A stretch of DNA of 64,000 nt, taken from assembly GCF_030167925.1 (NCBI RefSeq), contig NZ_JASKUT010000001.1:2604001-2668000 (forward strand). Direction: 5' to 3'. The stretch is from Paenibacillus silviterrae. GTDB lineage: Bacteria; Bacillota; Bacilli; Paenibacillales; NBRC-103111. Positions 15,936 through 25,071 of the stretch are shown piece after piece. A program made the position numbers and the translations under genes. The notes under the pieces are model-generated. The model worked only from the letters and a program-made list of their open reading frames with translations, did no database searches and was not told the DNA's origin. Positions within the stretch are counted from its first letter, which is position 1, and each line of letters begins with the position of its first letter.

Positions 15936-18022
15936 GATAGTTTCAACGTACCTCCCCCGTACGTAGCCTGGGAACCGCTTGGGACTGTAGACCCCGCATA
16001 ACTGGCAATGAGTGAACCTAAATCTGCGTATAGCCCATATGTGTTGTTGGTTCCAGTGCCCCCATCTACAAATATTGTACTATCCATGTTTGCCCTAATG
16101 GCATAGTACGAATTGGAAAAGCTGCTGCTGTGTAAATATACCGAAGTGGCTTCTGCTTGAATCCCAGCCCCCCCGGAAGAAGTCTTCATGCCATTGGCCC
16201 GACAATTACTTAAATACACATACCTGTTTCTTGTTAGGTAGAAGGCAGCTATAGGGCCTGTGCCTGTCCGTGTGCATTCCATGTTTATTAAGGTCACTTG
16301 TACCGTACACTGGCTTACAAATATGCTGTCTATGCTGTACAAACCACCGTTAGCGGTTAATGTAATAGTGCCCTTTCCTGTGAATCCGGTGATAGATACG
16401 CCTTCATTACTTGCTTGTCCCGGTATCATGATAATAGTTATTGCATGGTCTATTACCGGGGGCAGGTTATTGATTACCTGTTGAATCGTGGCTTTCGCTT
16501 TGGCTGGGCTTCGTCCATCGTTTGCGCTGCTACCATTGGCGAAGTCTACATACCAGGTTTCGTCCCCGTATGTAGCTAGTTGGAATTTCAACGTCCTATC
16601 AAAAAATGTTGAGTAGTTATTTTGCGCCTTCCCCGGTTGGGCATACATTAGGTAAACGTTACGTAAATCCTTTGTATCGTAGCCGTTTTCCATAATGATA
16701 GCGCGGGTTTGTGCAAACGCCGCGCCCTGTTTCCAGCTGTCGGTACCGGACGTGGGCTGGTAGCCGTTTTGTACGATAACCGTATCATAGCCGCTTGCCC
16801 GCGTACCGAATACCGTAACATAGTCGTTAACAGAATCCCCCAGTGCTATCTGGTTCCCCGATGCATTCGAACCGCCAGCGCCCGGTTTTACCCACAGCTG
16901 GAAGTTATTATTTTGGTTATTTGTTCGCCCATTAACGACAAGCTGCCCGGTAGTGAATTTTCCATCCGGTTCAAATACAAACTGGTTTCCCCAATCCCAT
17001 GTTTCCCCATTGACGGCGGTAGATGGGGCCAGTATAAATGCGTCGCTTTCCGGGTGGTGGAAAAGCCAGCTTTTCCTACCTGTCAACTTAGATACCCAGG
17101 GGTTGCCGTTGGTTGTGGTCATGTTCCCGGAAATCGTACCGCCGCCCGAATGAAGAATATCATATACCGTCGTTTCCCCACCGCCTACCGTTGGGCGGTA
17201 TTTCAGCCCATCGGCTACCAGGTGTAGCGGCTTAAATACATTCCCGGTATGAACGGCTAGCACTTCGCCTACGTCCCTTGTATCGTTGTACTGCATAAAG
17301 GTAAACTTCTGCCAGTTTGACGGGGAAGCCGCCCTTACTTGTACGTTAGATTGTAGTACTCCAGTAAATTGTCCTGTGTTTGCATATAACCCAGCGTAGG
17401 CGTTCGCATCGGTTAAGAAACTGAAAGCTGTGCTATCGGCATATACCCTGCGCCTTCCCGCTTTGTCACCTATAGCGAAGCCGTAGGTAGCGCCGCCCAT
17501 ATCGACTACGCCGTTTACTGTAAGCCCCGCGAAGTTCGGGCTGCTGGTCGTATTGACATCTTGGTTCACTCTTCCGTTCAATACTCCTAAGGCAAGCGCA
17601 ATAGCTTTAATTGTCATGGCCGGAGCGGTAAGCCAACTCGTTTCACCAGTCAAGTTTTTCAAGCGGTTAGCGAGGAAATTAAAGAGCTTCGTGATCGTGT
17701 TCGGTCCGGAAATGGCTGTGTCAGAATCGTCGATGGTTCGGTTCCCAATAACAGTATCTGTAGCAGCACCGTTGGCTAATCCTGAAGAGGTGATCTTTGG
17801 GCCATCACCGTCTGTGCCCGTATGTCCGTGACCAGACGAACCACTAAAAGCCCCTATTAATTTTGACCGTATCTCAGCAGTTACTTTTGAAATTCTTGTA
17901 AATAGCCAATTGAAGTAGTCCGCTGGAGGTTTCTCCCCTGGAACAAAGCCCGTCACCTTCTTGGAGGCAGGCGGTTCCGTCCCTTCTGGCTGCCAATCCG
18001 GTTGTTGTTCATTGAATTGCAC
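15932..18022 (-). CDS. Tail fibre / receptor-binding protein
   Basis: A 696-residue protein. The N-terminus (QPDWQPEGTEPPASKKVTGF, then PPADYFNWLF) is the anchoring segment seen in Bacillus and Paenibacillus phage fibres. The middle has GHGHTGTDGDGPKI and beta-rich repeats. The last 200 residues, from WYVDFANGSSANDGRSPAKA, look like a right-handed parallel beta-helix, which suggests surface polysaccharide binding or cleavage. It is the likely host-range determinant. Confidence 0.8.
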   Translation of the reverse strand: MQFNEQQPDWQPEGTEPPASKKVTGFVPGEKPPADYFNWLFTRISKVTAEIRSKLIGAFSGSSGHGHTGTDGDGPKITSSGLANGAATDTVIGNRTIDDSDTAISGPNTITKLFNFLANRLKNLTGETSWLTAPAMTIKAIALALGVLNGRVNQDVNTTSSPNFAGLTVNGVVDMGGATYGFAIGDKAGRRRVYADSTAFSFLTDANAYAGLYANTGQFTGVLQSNVQVRAASPSNWQKFTFMQYNDTRDVGEVLAVHTGNVFKPLHLVADGLKYRPTVGGGETTVYDILHSGGGTISGNMTTTNGNPWVSKLTGRKSWLFHHPESDAFILAPSTAVNGETWDWGNQFVFEPDGKFTTGQLVVNGRTNNQNNNFQLWVKPGAGGSNASGNQIALGDSVNDYVTVFGTRASGYDTVIVQNGYQPTSGTDSWKQGAAFAQTRAIIMENGYDTKDLRNVYLMYAQPGKAQNNYSTFFDRTLKFQLATYGDETWYVDFANGSSANDGRSPAKAKATIQQVINNLPPVIDHAITIIMIPGQASNEGVSITGFTGKGTITLTANGGLYSIDSIFVSQCTVQVTLINMECTRTGTGPIAAFYLTRNRYVYLSNCRANGMKTSSGGAGIQAEATSVYLHSSSFSNSYYAIRANMDSTIFVDGGTGTNNTYGLYADLGSLIASYAGSTVPSGSQATYGGGTLKLS

Positions 18023-18037
18023 TATGTCTCACTCCCA

Positions 18038-18682
18038 TCATATCGGCAAGTCCTTTTCGTCTGCAGGGCTGTATGCGGCTCCGAGATACCCGCCGATACT
18101 ACCTGCCAAGTCCCCGAATCCCGTGCTATCATCGCTCTCACTTTGGTCCGGGACACTTGAAAATGAAAAGGTACCTTCAAGTTCAATGACCCTCACGCGA
18201 ACCCCTGCAGCTACTGTCCTTTGAATGATCTTTGAAAATTGAACAGGTGACAAACCAATCTCGTTAATTCGTTGAAGAGGTACGCTGATGACGGAGATCC
18301 CCGCTGGCTCGGGGGAGACAGGATCTTCAAATGTCTCCTTGATCTCAATCTCGCTCGGGTCACAATCCAGCGCAGTCGATACCACCCGAATGATGGTATT
18401 AATATCACCTGTGGAGAGGTTCCGGGCGATCTTAGATTTAATTAAGATGCGGTACACCTCATCCGTAGCCACACCACGGGGTTGGCCCACGTTTTGCCCA
18501 ATCCGATCTAGAGTTGTTCCTTGCGCTTGATCTATATCCCGCCAATCCCGTATTCGATTTTGGGTTTCAGTTAACTCTCGAATTTGATCGGCCATGATTG
18601 TAAGTAGCTTGCCAATGTTGCTATTTGGGTTTTTGGAGAACACATCGGTTAAACGCCTCAGCACATCCTGTGGTGTAATCAT
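18038..18682 (-). CDS. Baseplate protein following gp47 (YmfQ/XkdU-like)
   Basis: A 214-residue protein started at ATG 18,682, whose ATGA overlaps the stop of the baseplate J gene; a longer reading from 18,763 would run through that gene. The content NSNIGKLLTIMADQIRELTE and IDQAQGTTLDRIGQNVGQPR is typical of the baseplate wedge protein that pairs with gp47/J in myophages. It would form part of the wedge that holds the fibres. Confidence 0.7.
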   Translation of the reverse strand: MITPQDVLRRLTDVFSKNPNSNIGKLLTIMADQIRELTETQNRIRDWRDIDQAQGTTLDRIGQNVGQPRGVATDEVYRILIKSKIARNLSTGDINTIIRVVSTALDCDPSEIEIKETFEDPVSPEPAGISVISVPLQRINEIGLSPVQFSKIIQRTVAAGVRVRVIELEGTFSFSSVPDQSESDDSTGFGDLAGSIGGYLGAAYSPADEKDLPI

Positions 18683-19857
18683 AACGAATGCACCACCGTA
18701 ATCAGGTTGTGCCTCGTTTGCGCTACTTGGTTTGTGGCGATGGATTGGTTTGTGGCCGTCCAACTTGCACCGTCATTGCTAAGTTCCACTACTACATCGA
18801 TCACGCCTTCTACGTTGTATGCTGCTGCGATCAGGCGGGAATAAACAACATCATCCCCCATGTTTAACCCCACAAATACAGATCCACTTGCATCCTCACC
18901 CCCGATGTAACGCACGGTAGCCGTCTTTAGCTGGTTATCCCCATCCGAGGGATACCGATTGTCGGTGACAATCGTAAATCGAACATGTATCTCTACCTCC
19001 GTGGCATAGCTGAAACTCATGGTATGATCATACCCTGCATCATCCTTTACCACGATGCTTTGTGATCCATGGGGCTTTACTCCCGCGGCCTTTGTATTCA
19101 ATATCGTTTTAGCGATGTCCTGAGGCATTCCTCCAAGTACATACGCCTCAAAACAATGGGGAGGCCTACCGTCGGCATCCGGCGTCGAATCATAATTCTC
19201 GATCACCGTTGCAGCACGAACACCGGGGGTCTTCAATAACTCTGAACGAATTGACGCAACAGTTGCTTTGCCTCTTCCTTCAGAAGAAATCGCAAAACGA
19301 TCTCTAAATTCCTTGGCGGTCTCTTTCTCCCGGCCACCGAATGTTGGTTCTGCGTTCGTTACTGTACTAACGTTGGCATTTGTATTTACGATTGTCGTAA
19401 TGACACCGGCAGACACGTTTCCGGCTTTACCTGGCGTGATTGCGCGAATCGCTACCGATCCAGTACCACTTCCGCTTAACGTAACCGGTTCTTCCGTCTC
19501 GAAAACCTGACCAGCACCGGAAACCCGAAATCCGGGAGGAATAGTATAATTGGGTGTTCCCGATAACTGAACCCTGCCTTTCGCCGGTAAAGCCTGAATT
19601 CGTTTAATGCCTGCGTATGGGCCAAGCTTATCGAGGCTGACCCCTTCTGCAGTATTTACATACCCACTGTTGTAAACATCCTCCGAATTCTGCCATGCGA
19701 TGGACAGAAACCATGCAAACAAACGAAGGATAATTCCCAGAACGCTCCTCTCGGTCGTGTTCATCTGTTGACCAAAAACCTCTTTTGCCTTGGTCTCCAT
19801 TTCCGAAAATAGATCATCAAACCGTTTTCTCTTGAAACCGGTACTATCCAGTGCCAC
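18679..19857 (-). CDS. Baseplate J/gp47 family protein
   Basis: A 392-residue protein of the baseplate J family. Visible are the N-terminal MALDSTGFKRKRFDDLFSEM, then EGVSLDKLGPYAGIKR, AIRAITPGKAGNVSAG and the ETAKEFRDRFA segment, all typical of gpJ/XkdT. It forms the baseplate wedges of contractile tails. It overlaps the genes on both sides by a few bases, as expected for a tightly packed tail operon. Confidence 0.88.
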   Translation of the reverse strand: MALDSTGFKRKRFDDLFSEMETKAKEVFGQQMNTTERSVLGIILRLFAWFLSIAWQNSEDVYNSGYVNTAEGVSLDKLGPYAGIKRIQALPAKGRVQLSGTPNYTIPPGFRVSGAGQVFETEEPVTLSGSGTGSVAIRAITPGKAGNVSAGVITTIVNTNANVSTVTNAEPTFGGREKETAKEFRDRFAISSEGRGKATVASIRSELLKTPGVRAATVIENYDSTPDADGRPPHCFEAYVLGGMPQDIAKTILNTKAAGVKPHGSQSIVVKDDAGYDHTMSFSYATEVEIHVRFTIVTDNRYPSDGDNQLKTATVRYIGGEDASGSVFVGLNMGDDVVYSRLIAAAYNVEGVIDVVVELSNDGASWTATNQSIATNQVAQTRHNLITVVHSL

Positions 19858-20191
19858 TGTTTATCACCTCCCCTTCAGTACTCGTGGCGGTAAACGCGAT
19901 TGAACTCTCCCTAGCCGTTGTGTTTAGTGTGACATCGATCGATTCCACCGTCTGAATTCGAGGCTCTTGTCGCAAACCGGAGCGGATCTCCTCGCGGGCA
20001 GCTTCCACACTCACCTGCTTACCGTGAAGCTTATCGAAACGAATCCCCATTTGAGGATTCAGAAACCATTCCCCTCTATTTGTTCCAAGTACAATTTCAC
20101 AACACTGGGCCAGCTCCTCAATACCCTCTACTAAAGTAAGATCATTGTTTTCGATAACAAGATCGCCGTTAACTAGCTTTATAGACTGCAT
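19844..20191 (-). CDS. Baseplate wedge protein, gp25/DUF2634 (XkdS) family
   Basis: A 115-residue protein: DLTLVEGIEELAQCCEIVLG then NRGEWFLNPQMGIRFDKLHG is the gp25/W-like pattern (acidic N-terminal strand, Arg-Gly-Glu-W-F). It bridges sheath and baseplate in myophages. It overlaps both neighbours. Confidence 0.8.
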   Translation of the reverse strand: MQSIKLVNGDLVIENNDLTLVEGIEELAQCCEIVLGTNRGEWFLNPQMGIRFDKLHGKQVSVEAAREEIRSGLRQEPRIQTVESIDVTLNTTARESSIAFTATSTEGEVINSGTG

Positions 20192-20622
20192 GGAAGCACC
20201 CCCACAATCACGGCGTCGTTAGCATTGTGCATTCTCCTGCTATCTGGTTTGGAAAGGACTCCTGACTGAGCTGTTTTCATATGGCGATCCGCGCAAACAA
20301 CATATACCGTGTCTCCAGGAGAAAGACTTGGTGTACATGTTTGTTCATGCTCCCGTACAATGACCGTTCGTTCGGAGCCCTGATCAACAATGGTTTGCGC
20401 GTGCTCCTTCACCTTCAGTTTGTGTCCAATCGCTGGCACGTTCTGAATGGGGGAAGGTGTAAGGTCCGCCAGCTGCAGTAACGGAGATACGACAGCCATA
20501 CCCGTCCCCTCATCGTAAGATAATACTTTGCACGGGAAAGCGACTCGAAGTTCTTTAAACACTTCACTGATGATCCCGAGAGCAAGCTCAGCCAAAGGCT
20601 TAGATGGGTCATTTTTATTCAT
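20179..20622 (-). CDS. Tail spike/puncturing-device protein (Gp138 or DUF2577-like)
   Basis: A 147-residue protein. The middle has an OB-fold-like pattern (FPCKVLSYDEGTGMAVVSPL, then LSPGDTVYVVCADRH). This and its place between the hub and gp25 suggest the small membrane-puncturing spike or hub-associated protein (gp138/XkdR position). The exact family is uncertain. Confidence 0.6.
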   Translation of the reverse strand: MNKNDPSKPLAELALGIISEVFKELRVAFPCKVLSYDEGTGMAVVSPLLQLADLTPSPIQNVPAIGHKLKVKEHAQTIVDQGSERTVIVREHEQTCTPSLSPGDTVYVVCADRHMKTAQSGVLSKPDSRRMHNANDAVIVGVLPCSL

Positions 20623-21410
20623 GGCAAAATCGCCTCCACTTCCGTGATGAAGTCACCAGTGCGACTGAACGTGTGACTCCCACTTCTCACGTGAACCCTG
20701 CCTTCGAAGTACGAGCTGGTCACATCAATTATAGAAGCTGTCGTTATCCGGTATTGCAGTTGAGACTTCAGGTTATAGCCCTTGAAATGTTCATCTTCGA
20801 AGGGTTCAGGCGATCCAATCATGCCCGTCTCGACATTTAAGGAGAATACGTCATCGGCCCCTCTTCGCAAGTTGCGAATGTATAGTTTCCCCTTATTGAC
20901 GTAAGCGCTTGTTCCACAATCCGCCGCGATATCGCTAATGATCTTGGTCACCTCACCACTGGCAGTGTAACCATCCTCATAGCGGTAATCCTGATTAAGT
21001 TCGAATTGTGCGATTGGCAGACCTAACTGCGCGGCCATTTCTTTAAGGATGTAGGAAGCAAGGGTGCCTTCTGCATAGGCCACATCAGTTAGCTTACGGC
21101 TAGAAAGATCCTCTGAATCTAAAACATAGATCGTCGTGATCTTGTCGACGCCCTCGCGTTTTGTATGAACCTTGGAAATAAACCCGTGGAGGATGACTCC
21201 TACATCCCCCCTGTAGCCTGCGTTAATTGTTAGCACATCGCCGCGTTGAATTCGCTCGATCGTGTCCTGTGTTAGGTTCCAAATCTTAATCTCGCTCTCA
21301 TTGGGAAGCGGATCATTATCAAACGGTACCGAGCCCTCGATGGCGAAATCATCGCTAGAGAACATCATGTTGTTGACCATTACCTCTACCACTCTTCCAA
21401 AGTTACTCAT
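20619..21410 (-). CDS. Tail hub protein (XkdQ/gpD-like)
   Basis: A 263-residue protein. It has an N-terminal barrel (VPFDNDPLPNESEIKIWNLT), an INAGYRGDVGVILHGFISKV strand pair, and DSEDLSSRKLTDVAYAEGT. This is the pattern of the phage late-control D / XkdQ hub that closes the tail tube at the baseplate. A 4-bp overlap with the next gene shows translational coupling. Confidence 0.7.
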   Translation of the reverse strand: MSNFGRVVEVMVNNMMFSSDDFAIEGSVPFDNDPLPNESEIKIWNLTQDTIERIQRGDVLTINAGYRGDVGVILHGFISKVHTKREGVDKITTIYVLDSEDLSSRKLTDVAYAEGTLASYILKEMAAQLGLPIAQFELNQDYRYEDGYTASGEVTKIISDIAADCGTSAYVNKGKLYIRNLRRGADDVFSLNVETGMIGSPEPFEDEHFKGYNLKSQLQYRITTASIIDVTSSYFEGRVHVRSGSHTFSRTGDFITEVEAILP

Positions 21411-21720
21411 CGCGGCTCACCACGTAGAGCAGGACTTTCTCGCCGAGGGTTTCCCACGTTACTTGATCCGTGTTAGAGGCCATGTCCAGCGGTACAATAT
21501 CGACAGCGGGAAAGCGATTATCCCAAATATCAGCGAACAAGGGAATTCCATAGACGATCTTCTCGCCTGTGGCTAGGGTTTCCGTATCTCTAGTTAGATC
21601 CACGGTAAAGAAATCGAATTCGCTGTTGTAGTGAATCTCAAAAATAAAAACCGTACCGGCCAAAGAAATATCAAACCGATACGGTACAGATTTCTTTTGA
21701 ATCTCAATATACTCCATCAT
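21403..21720 (-). CDS. Baseplate plug protein (Pam3 gp18-like)
   Basis: A 105-residue beta-rich protein: MEYIEIQKKSVPYRFDISLA, FEIHYNSEFDFFTVDL and ETLATGEKIVYGIPLFADIW. This layout is that of the small 'plug' proteins (cyanophage Pam3 gp18 family) encoded next to the hub in myophages with DUF3383-type sheaths. The assignment is from pattern memory. Confidence 0.6.
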   Translation of the reverse strand: MMEYIEIQKKSVPYRFDISLAGTVFIFEIHYNSEFDFFTVDLTRDTETLATGEKIVYGIPLFADIWDNRFPAVDIVPLDMASNTDQVTWETLGEKVLLYVVSRDE

Positions 21721-21726
21721 GGCACC

Positions 21727-22212
21727 TTACCCTTCAGCCCATGGGCTTCCAGCCTTGAATGTAACCTTTTTGACCTCGTCATCTTTTTTTCTTGACTTCG
21801 TTTGCTTTCGTCCAGAACTGATCACGGGAGCAACCTGGGCACGAATAGGAGCCTCCAACGTTTCAATATAGGAGGTTTTAGCGGTCCGAACCTCTTTGAG
21901 GGTCATAGAGAATGCAAACCCGTTGGCTACTCGGCTATTATGCTTTGGTTTCAGGCTTGTGATAAGACCCACGAAATAATTTCGCCCATCGTATTCCACA
22001 ATGGACCCCGAATTCATTAAGGCAATGATTGCAGCTCGTTTTTCTGCCGCATCATCCCCGACCACGTACCCGGTAATGGTCATGAACCGGGCTTTAGGCT
22101 GAACGTGATCCGAGATGTTAATACCGCTTTCTACCGGTTGTTCTGTGACATCCACATCATAATCTGGATCCTCATCTTCCACTAGGATATACATGCCGTT
22201 CAGGGTAGCCAT
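21727..22212 (-). CDS. Dit-like baseplate/tail protein
   Basis: A 161-residue protein. The stretch SGINISDHVQPKARFMTITG, with a strand pair around VEYDGRNYFVGLITSLKPKH, resembles the N-terminal domain of distal tail proteins of this phage group. The C-terminus is Lys/Arg-rich and probably flexible. It lies directly after the tape measure gene (1-bp overlap), which fits an adaptor between tube and baseplate. Confidence 0.6.
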   Translation of the reverse strand: MATLNGMYILVEDEDPDYDVDVTEQPVESGINISDHVQPKARFMTITGYVVGDDAAEKRAAIIALMNSGSIVEYDGRNYFVGLITSLKPKHNSRVANGFAFSMTLKEVRTAKTSYIETLEAPIRAQVAPVISSGRKQTKSRKKDDEVKKVTFKAGSPWAEG

Positions 22213-24497
22213 TACGTCTCCACCTCCACCATACCTGAATCCAATCCAAGTCGACGGATGGCACTCTCGACCGCTTCCACAAGCACAGGTTTAACTCCAT
22301 CTGCTATGTTGATTGCATTGGACTCAGAGATAGGTGTTGTCCCCTTTACTTCTACGACCAGTTGAATCGTGATGTTTGATGAAGATCCGTAAGGATTGGC
22401 CTGCGTAGCAGTTGCTGGCATCGTGGATGGCAATGCGTATTGGGATTCTTCAAATGGAGCAACTGCTTCTTCTGCCAATCCACCGGCGACGCCGGAAACA
22501 TCGCTTTCCGTGCCTGCAAGGCCTTCGATCAATCCTTCTCCGGTCCAGAATCCTACCTCCATCATTACGCGGGATGGTGAATGGATGTCAAGGAAGCCAG
22601 TGATGCTGTCCTTAATCCCTTTGCCGATGCCCTTGGCAGCGTCCCATACGGCACTTCCCATTGAGGTAATGCCGTGGATCAACCCGTTAAGTATATCTTT
22701 TCCAATTTGAACGAGATCGATGGACTCTAAAAAGTCCATTGCTCTTCCCCATGCATCGCGAATGGCACCCCATACCTCGAATGCCTTTTCCTTTACCATA
22801 TCCCAGTTGGCAACCATCCACACCACTGCAGCAATGAGGGCAACAATGCCTGCGATTACCCAGGTCATAGGGTTAGCCCAAAACGCTGCATTGAGCGCCC
22901 ACTGTGCGGCTGTCATCGCCCATGTAAGCCCTGTTGAAACGGCCATGACAGTCCGCTGTGCAATCCATGCAGAGGTAGTGAGCGCGATGGATGTGGCTGT
23001 TGCCCAACCCTGTGCCGCATAGCTGAGCATCGCCATGACGAGCTGCCCTGTAATCGTAGCTCCCGTCACCGTCGCTTGCCATGCGGTAGTAGCCATGGAT
23101 GCGATGAACCCGGCAGATATTTTAGCTCCAGCGATCGTTGCCTGAACACCCGAGCTGATCAATGCAGGTAAGAAGAATGCAGTGATAATCCCGGCTGTGA
23201 TGCTTATAGCGAATTGGTGGTCCTCAAAAAATTGTGTCGACCACTGAATCGCATCACTCACACCTGATATCGCTCCTTCGGATATGGCAAAAGCAATACC
23301 AATGCCGGTTACGATTACCTGCCCAAGACTTTGGATAGCGGGATTAATCCCTATCACCCATTTCTGAAAGCGGTCCGCAACAGGAAGAAACCTATCACCT
23401 ATCGGGATAAGGATACCCGTCTCAAATTGCCTCCAAAAAATTTGCATCGCATGACCGGGCTCTTCCAGTTTAATTCTGTTAAGCTCCTCCATGGTATCTT
23501 TCGTCATATCAAACTGGCTGCGGGCTGACCCCATAGCCGAAACGATACCCGCTTCCAAGTCCTCGAATTGGGTACCCATCAGCGATACTCCAACGGTGTT
23601 GCGTTCGACAGGGTCTTCAATCGCATCGATCATTTGCATGATCTGACTGAAAGAAGCCTTCGCCTCGGGCCCGCCTCTTGCAAAGGTCTGCATCATCTCC
23701 TCAGCATTCAGCCCGAGCATTTGATACGCCTCGATCGTTGTTTTGGAGCCATCTTTTGCCCGGATGTTAAACTCCTTTACAGCATCACCGACTTTGTCAA
23801 GGTCGAAAGCCCCGTTCTCCATCCCCGCTCCGAAAACATCAAACATTTCGTTGGCTGAGAATCCAAGTGATTTGAAGAATACGGAATACTCATTCGCGGA
23901 GTCGAGCAAATTTCCATTTGCGTTGAGTCCTTGCTGCGCTCCTTGTGCCATCAGGTTGTATGCCGCGTCTGATTCGATGCCAAAGTTTTTCATCATGCCG
24001 CGTGCCGCCCGGAGGGATTCTGTGATCTCGAAGCCAATGTCCGGGTTGTCCCGAAGAAGCATCGCATTCCTTGCGGTTTCTTCAAGTTGGTCTCCCGTTT
24101 CTTTGGTGATCTGCTTCACCAAAGAGATGGACCCCGCAAGATCACCCCAATTCTCACCGTAGTTTTGCTCATACAGCCTCGCGGCTATTCCGCGGGTTTC
24201 GTCCATTAACTCACCCACGGAACCCGTGGCCCCTTCGATCCTGCCCATGGCTTGCTCGTATTCCCGAGCCGCATTGAACGCTTTATATCCGAGAGTTGCA
24301 ACGCCAACAGCTACTGCGTCCAAAGCACCGGCACTAACCGAAGCGAACATGCTGAATCCCCTGCCGAGCCCTGTTATCGAATCGTCTACTTCGTCTGTGC
24401 TGCGCCGAAGGTTCTGGAGGTCCTTATCCGCATTTTGAACGGCTTTATTCGTCACCTTGAAGCCAACGGCAAACATAAGATTGCCGATAATGCCCAT
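22212..24497 (-). CDS. Tail tape measure protein
   Basis: A 761-residue protein, the largest structural gene, after the tail chaperones as is normal. The N-terminus reads GNLMFAVGFKVTNKAVQNAD with a helical coiled-coil region (1-150). Residues 380-600 contain several hydrophobic stretches (such as FAISITAGIITAFFLPALIS), and the C-terminus has DIHSPSRVMMEVGFWTGEGL, a common tape measure signature. It fixes tail length during assembly and is thought to help DNA entry. At roughly 0.15 nm per residue the tail would be about 110 nm. Confidence 0.88.
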   Translation of the reverse strand: MGIIGNLMFAVGFKVTNKAVQNADKDLQNLRRSTDEVDDSITGLGRGFSMFASVSAGALDAVAVGVATLGYKAFNAAREYEQAMGRIEGATGSVGELMDETRGIAARLYEQNYGENWGDLAGSISLVKQITKETGDQLEETARNAMLLRDNPDIGFEITESLRAARGMMKNFGIESDAAYNLMAQGAQQGLNANGNLLDSANEYSVFFKSLGFSANEMFDVFGAGMENGAFDLDKVGDAVKEFNIRAKDGSKTTIEAYQMLGLNAEEMMQTFARGGPEAKASFSQIMQMIDAIEDPVERNTVGVSLMGTQFEDLEAGIVSAMGSARSQFDMTKDTMEELNRIKLEEPGHAMQIFWRQFETGILIPIGDRFLPVADRFQKWVIGINPAIQSLGQVIVTGIGIAFAISEGAISGVSDAIQWSTQFFEDHQFAISITAGIITAFFLPALISSGVQATIAGAKISAGFIASMATTAWQATVTGATITGQLVMAMLSYAAQGWATATSIALTTSAWIAQRTVMAVSTGLTWAMTAAQWALNAAFWANPMTWVIAGIVALIAAVVWMVANWDMVKEKAFEVWGAIRDAWGRAMDFLESIDLVQIGKDILNGLIHGITSMGSAVWDAAKGIGKGIKDSITGFLDIHSPSRVMMEVGFWTGEGLIEGLAGTESDVSGVAGGLAEEAVAPFEESQYALPSTMPATATQANPYGSSSNITIQLVVEVKGTTPISESNAINIADGVKPVLVEAVESAIRRLGLDSGMVEVET

Positions 24498-24500
24498 GTT

Positions 24501-24734
24501 TTACCTCCTTCCTCTCCCTGGCGGCGTCCCCTTTGCCTTTGGAGCATTCTTTTCCTGCATTTCGATATGAAGATCAAGAGCTGCATTAGCTTCCAAAATG
24601 TCATTCTGGTCCATTAAATCCAGTTCGGAGTATGTCACCATCTGAGCGCACAGCAGCCTCCATTGCGGCCAGTTACGTTCAGCCCTCTCCCGCGCCGCCT
24701 TCTTCTTGTCGAAAAGAATCCTCCGTTTGCTCAT
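24501..24734 (-). CDS. Tail assembly chaperone, second reading frame (GT-like)
   Basis: A 77-residue frame rich in Arg/Lys at the start (MSKRRILFDKKKAARERAER) with WPQWRLLCAQM. It overlaps the upstream chaperone gene by 56 bp in the +1 frame relative to it. In many tailed phages this second frame is made only as a fusion through ribosomal frameshifting. Its own ATG (24,734) lacks a strong Shine-Dalgarno site, so fusion is plausible. It lies just before the tape measure gene. Confidence 0.65.
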   Translation of the reverse strand: MSKRRILFDKKKAARERAERNWPQWRLLCAQMVTYSELDLMDQNDILEANAALDLHIEMQEKNAPKAKGTPPGRGRR

Positions 24735-24990
24735 CTAGACCATTCACGAACTTATAAGCTTCCTGGACAACTTCGTTAAACTCTCGAATCGATGAAAAGT
24801 CATCCATCTTCATTTTCGGATTCACAATGACGTGTTCTAGCATTTCGTCGGCAAGTTTTTCATCCTGTGGAATGCCGTGTTTGTTCTTGATCCGATCGTT
24901 GATTTTGGTTACGGACCGGATGCCGGGAAATTGAAAGGTATATTTTGTGCCGGATTTGGAAGTGTACTGTTTTTGCTTGAAGTTTTTCAT
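24679..24990 (-). CDS. Tail assembly chaperone (G-like)
   Basis: A 103-residue protein: MKNFKQKQYTSKSGTKYTFQ, FPGIRSVTKINDRIKNKHG and a C-terminal acidic Gly/Glu tail. Its size and position between tube and tape measure genes are those of gpG-type chaperones, which coat the tape measure during tail assembly. It follows a strong hairpin, so it is probably made at a lower level than the tube. Confidence 0.7.
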   Translation of the reverse strand: MKNFKQKQYTSKSGTKYTFQFPGIRSVTKINDRIKNKHGIPQDEKLADEMLEHVIVNPKMKMDDFSSIREFNEVVQEAYKFVNGLDEQTEDSFRQEEGGAGEG

Positions 24991-25021
24991 GGTTTCATTT
25001 GCTCCTCGCTTTGTAATATGT

Positions 25022-25063
25022 TTTAAAGAAAAACCAAAATCCCAACCGCTTGGGATTTTGGTT
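25022..25063 (-). terminator. Strong terminator/attenuator after the tail tube gene
   Basis: AACCAAAATCCCAA (25,032-25,045) and its exact complement (25,050-25,063) form a 14-bp perfect stem with a 4-nt loop. On the minus strand it is followed by TTTTCTTT. It lies inside the tail operon between tube and chaperone, so it would reduce downstream transcription rather than end the operon. Confidence 0.85.
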
Positions 25064-25071
25064 AATGCAGC

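Noticed and set aside
18038..18763. Longer reading of the baseplate gene from 18,763
   Set aside because: The extension runs through the end of the baseplate J gene; the ATGA overlap at 18,679-18,682 gives a normal start.
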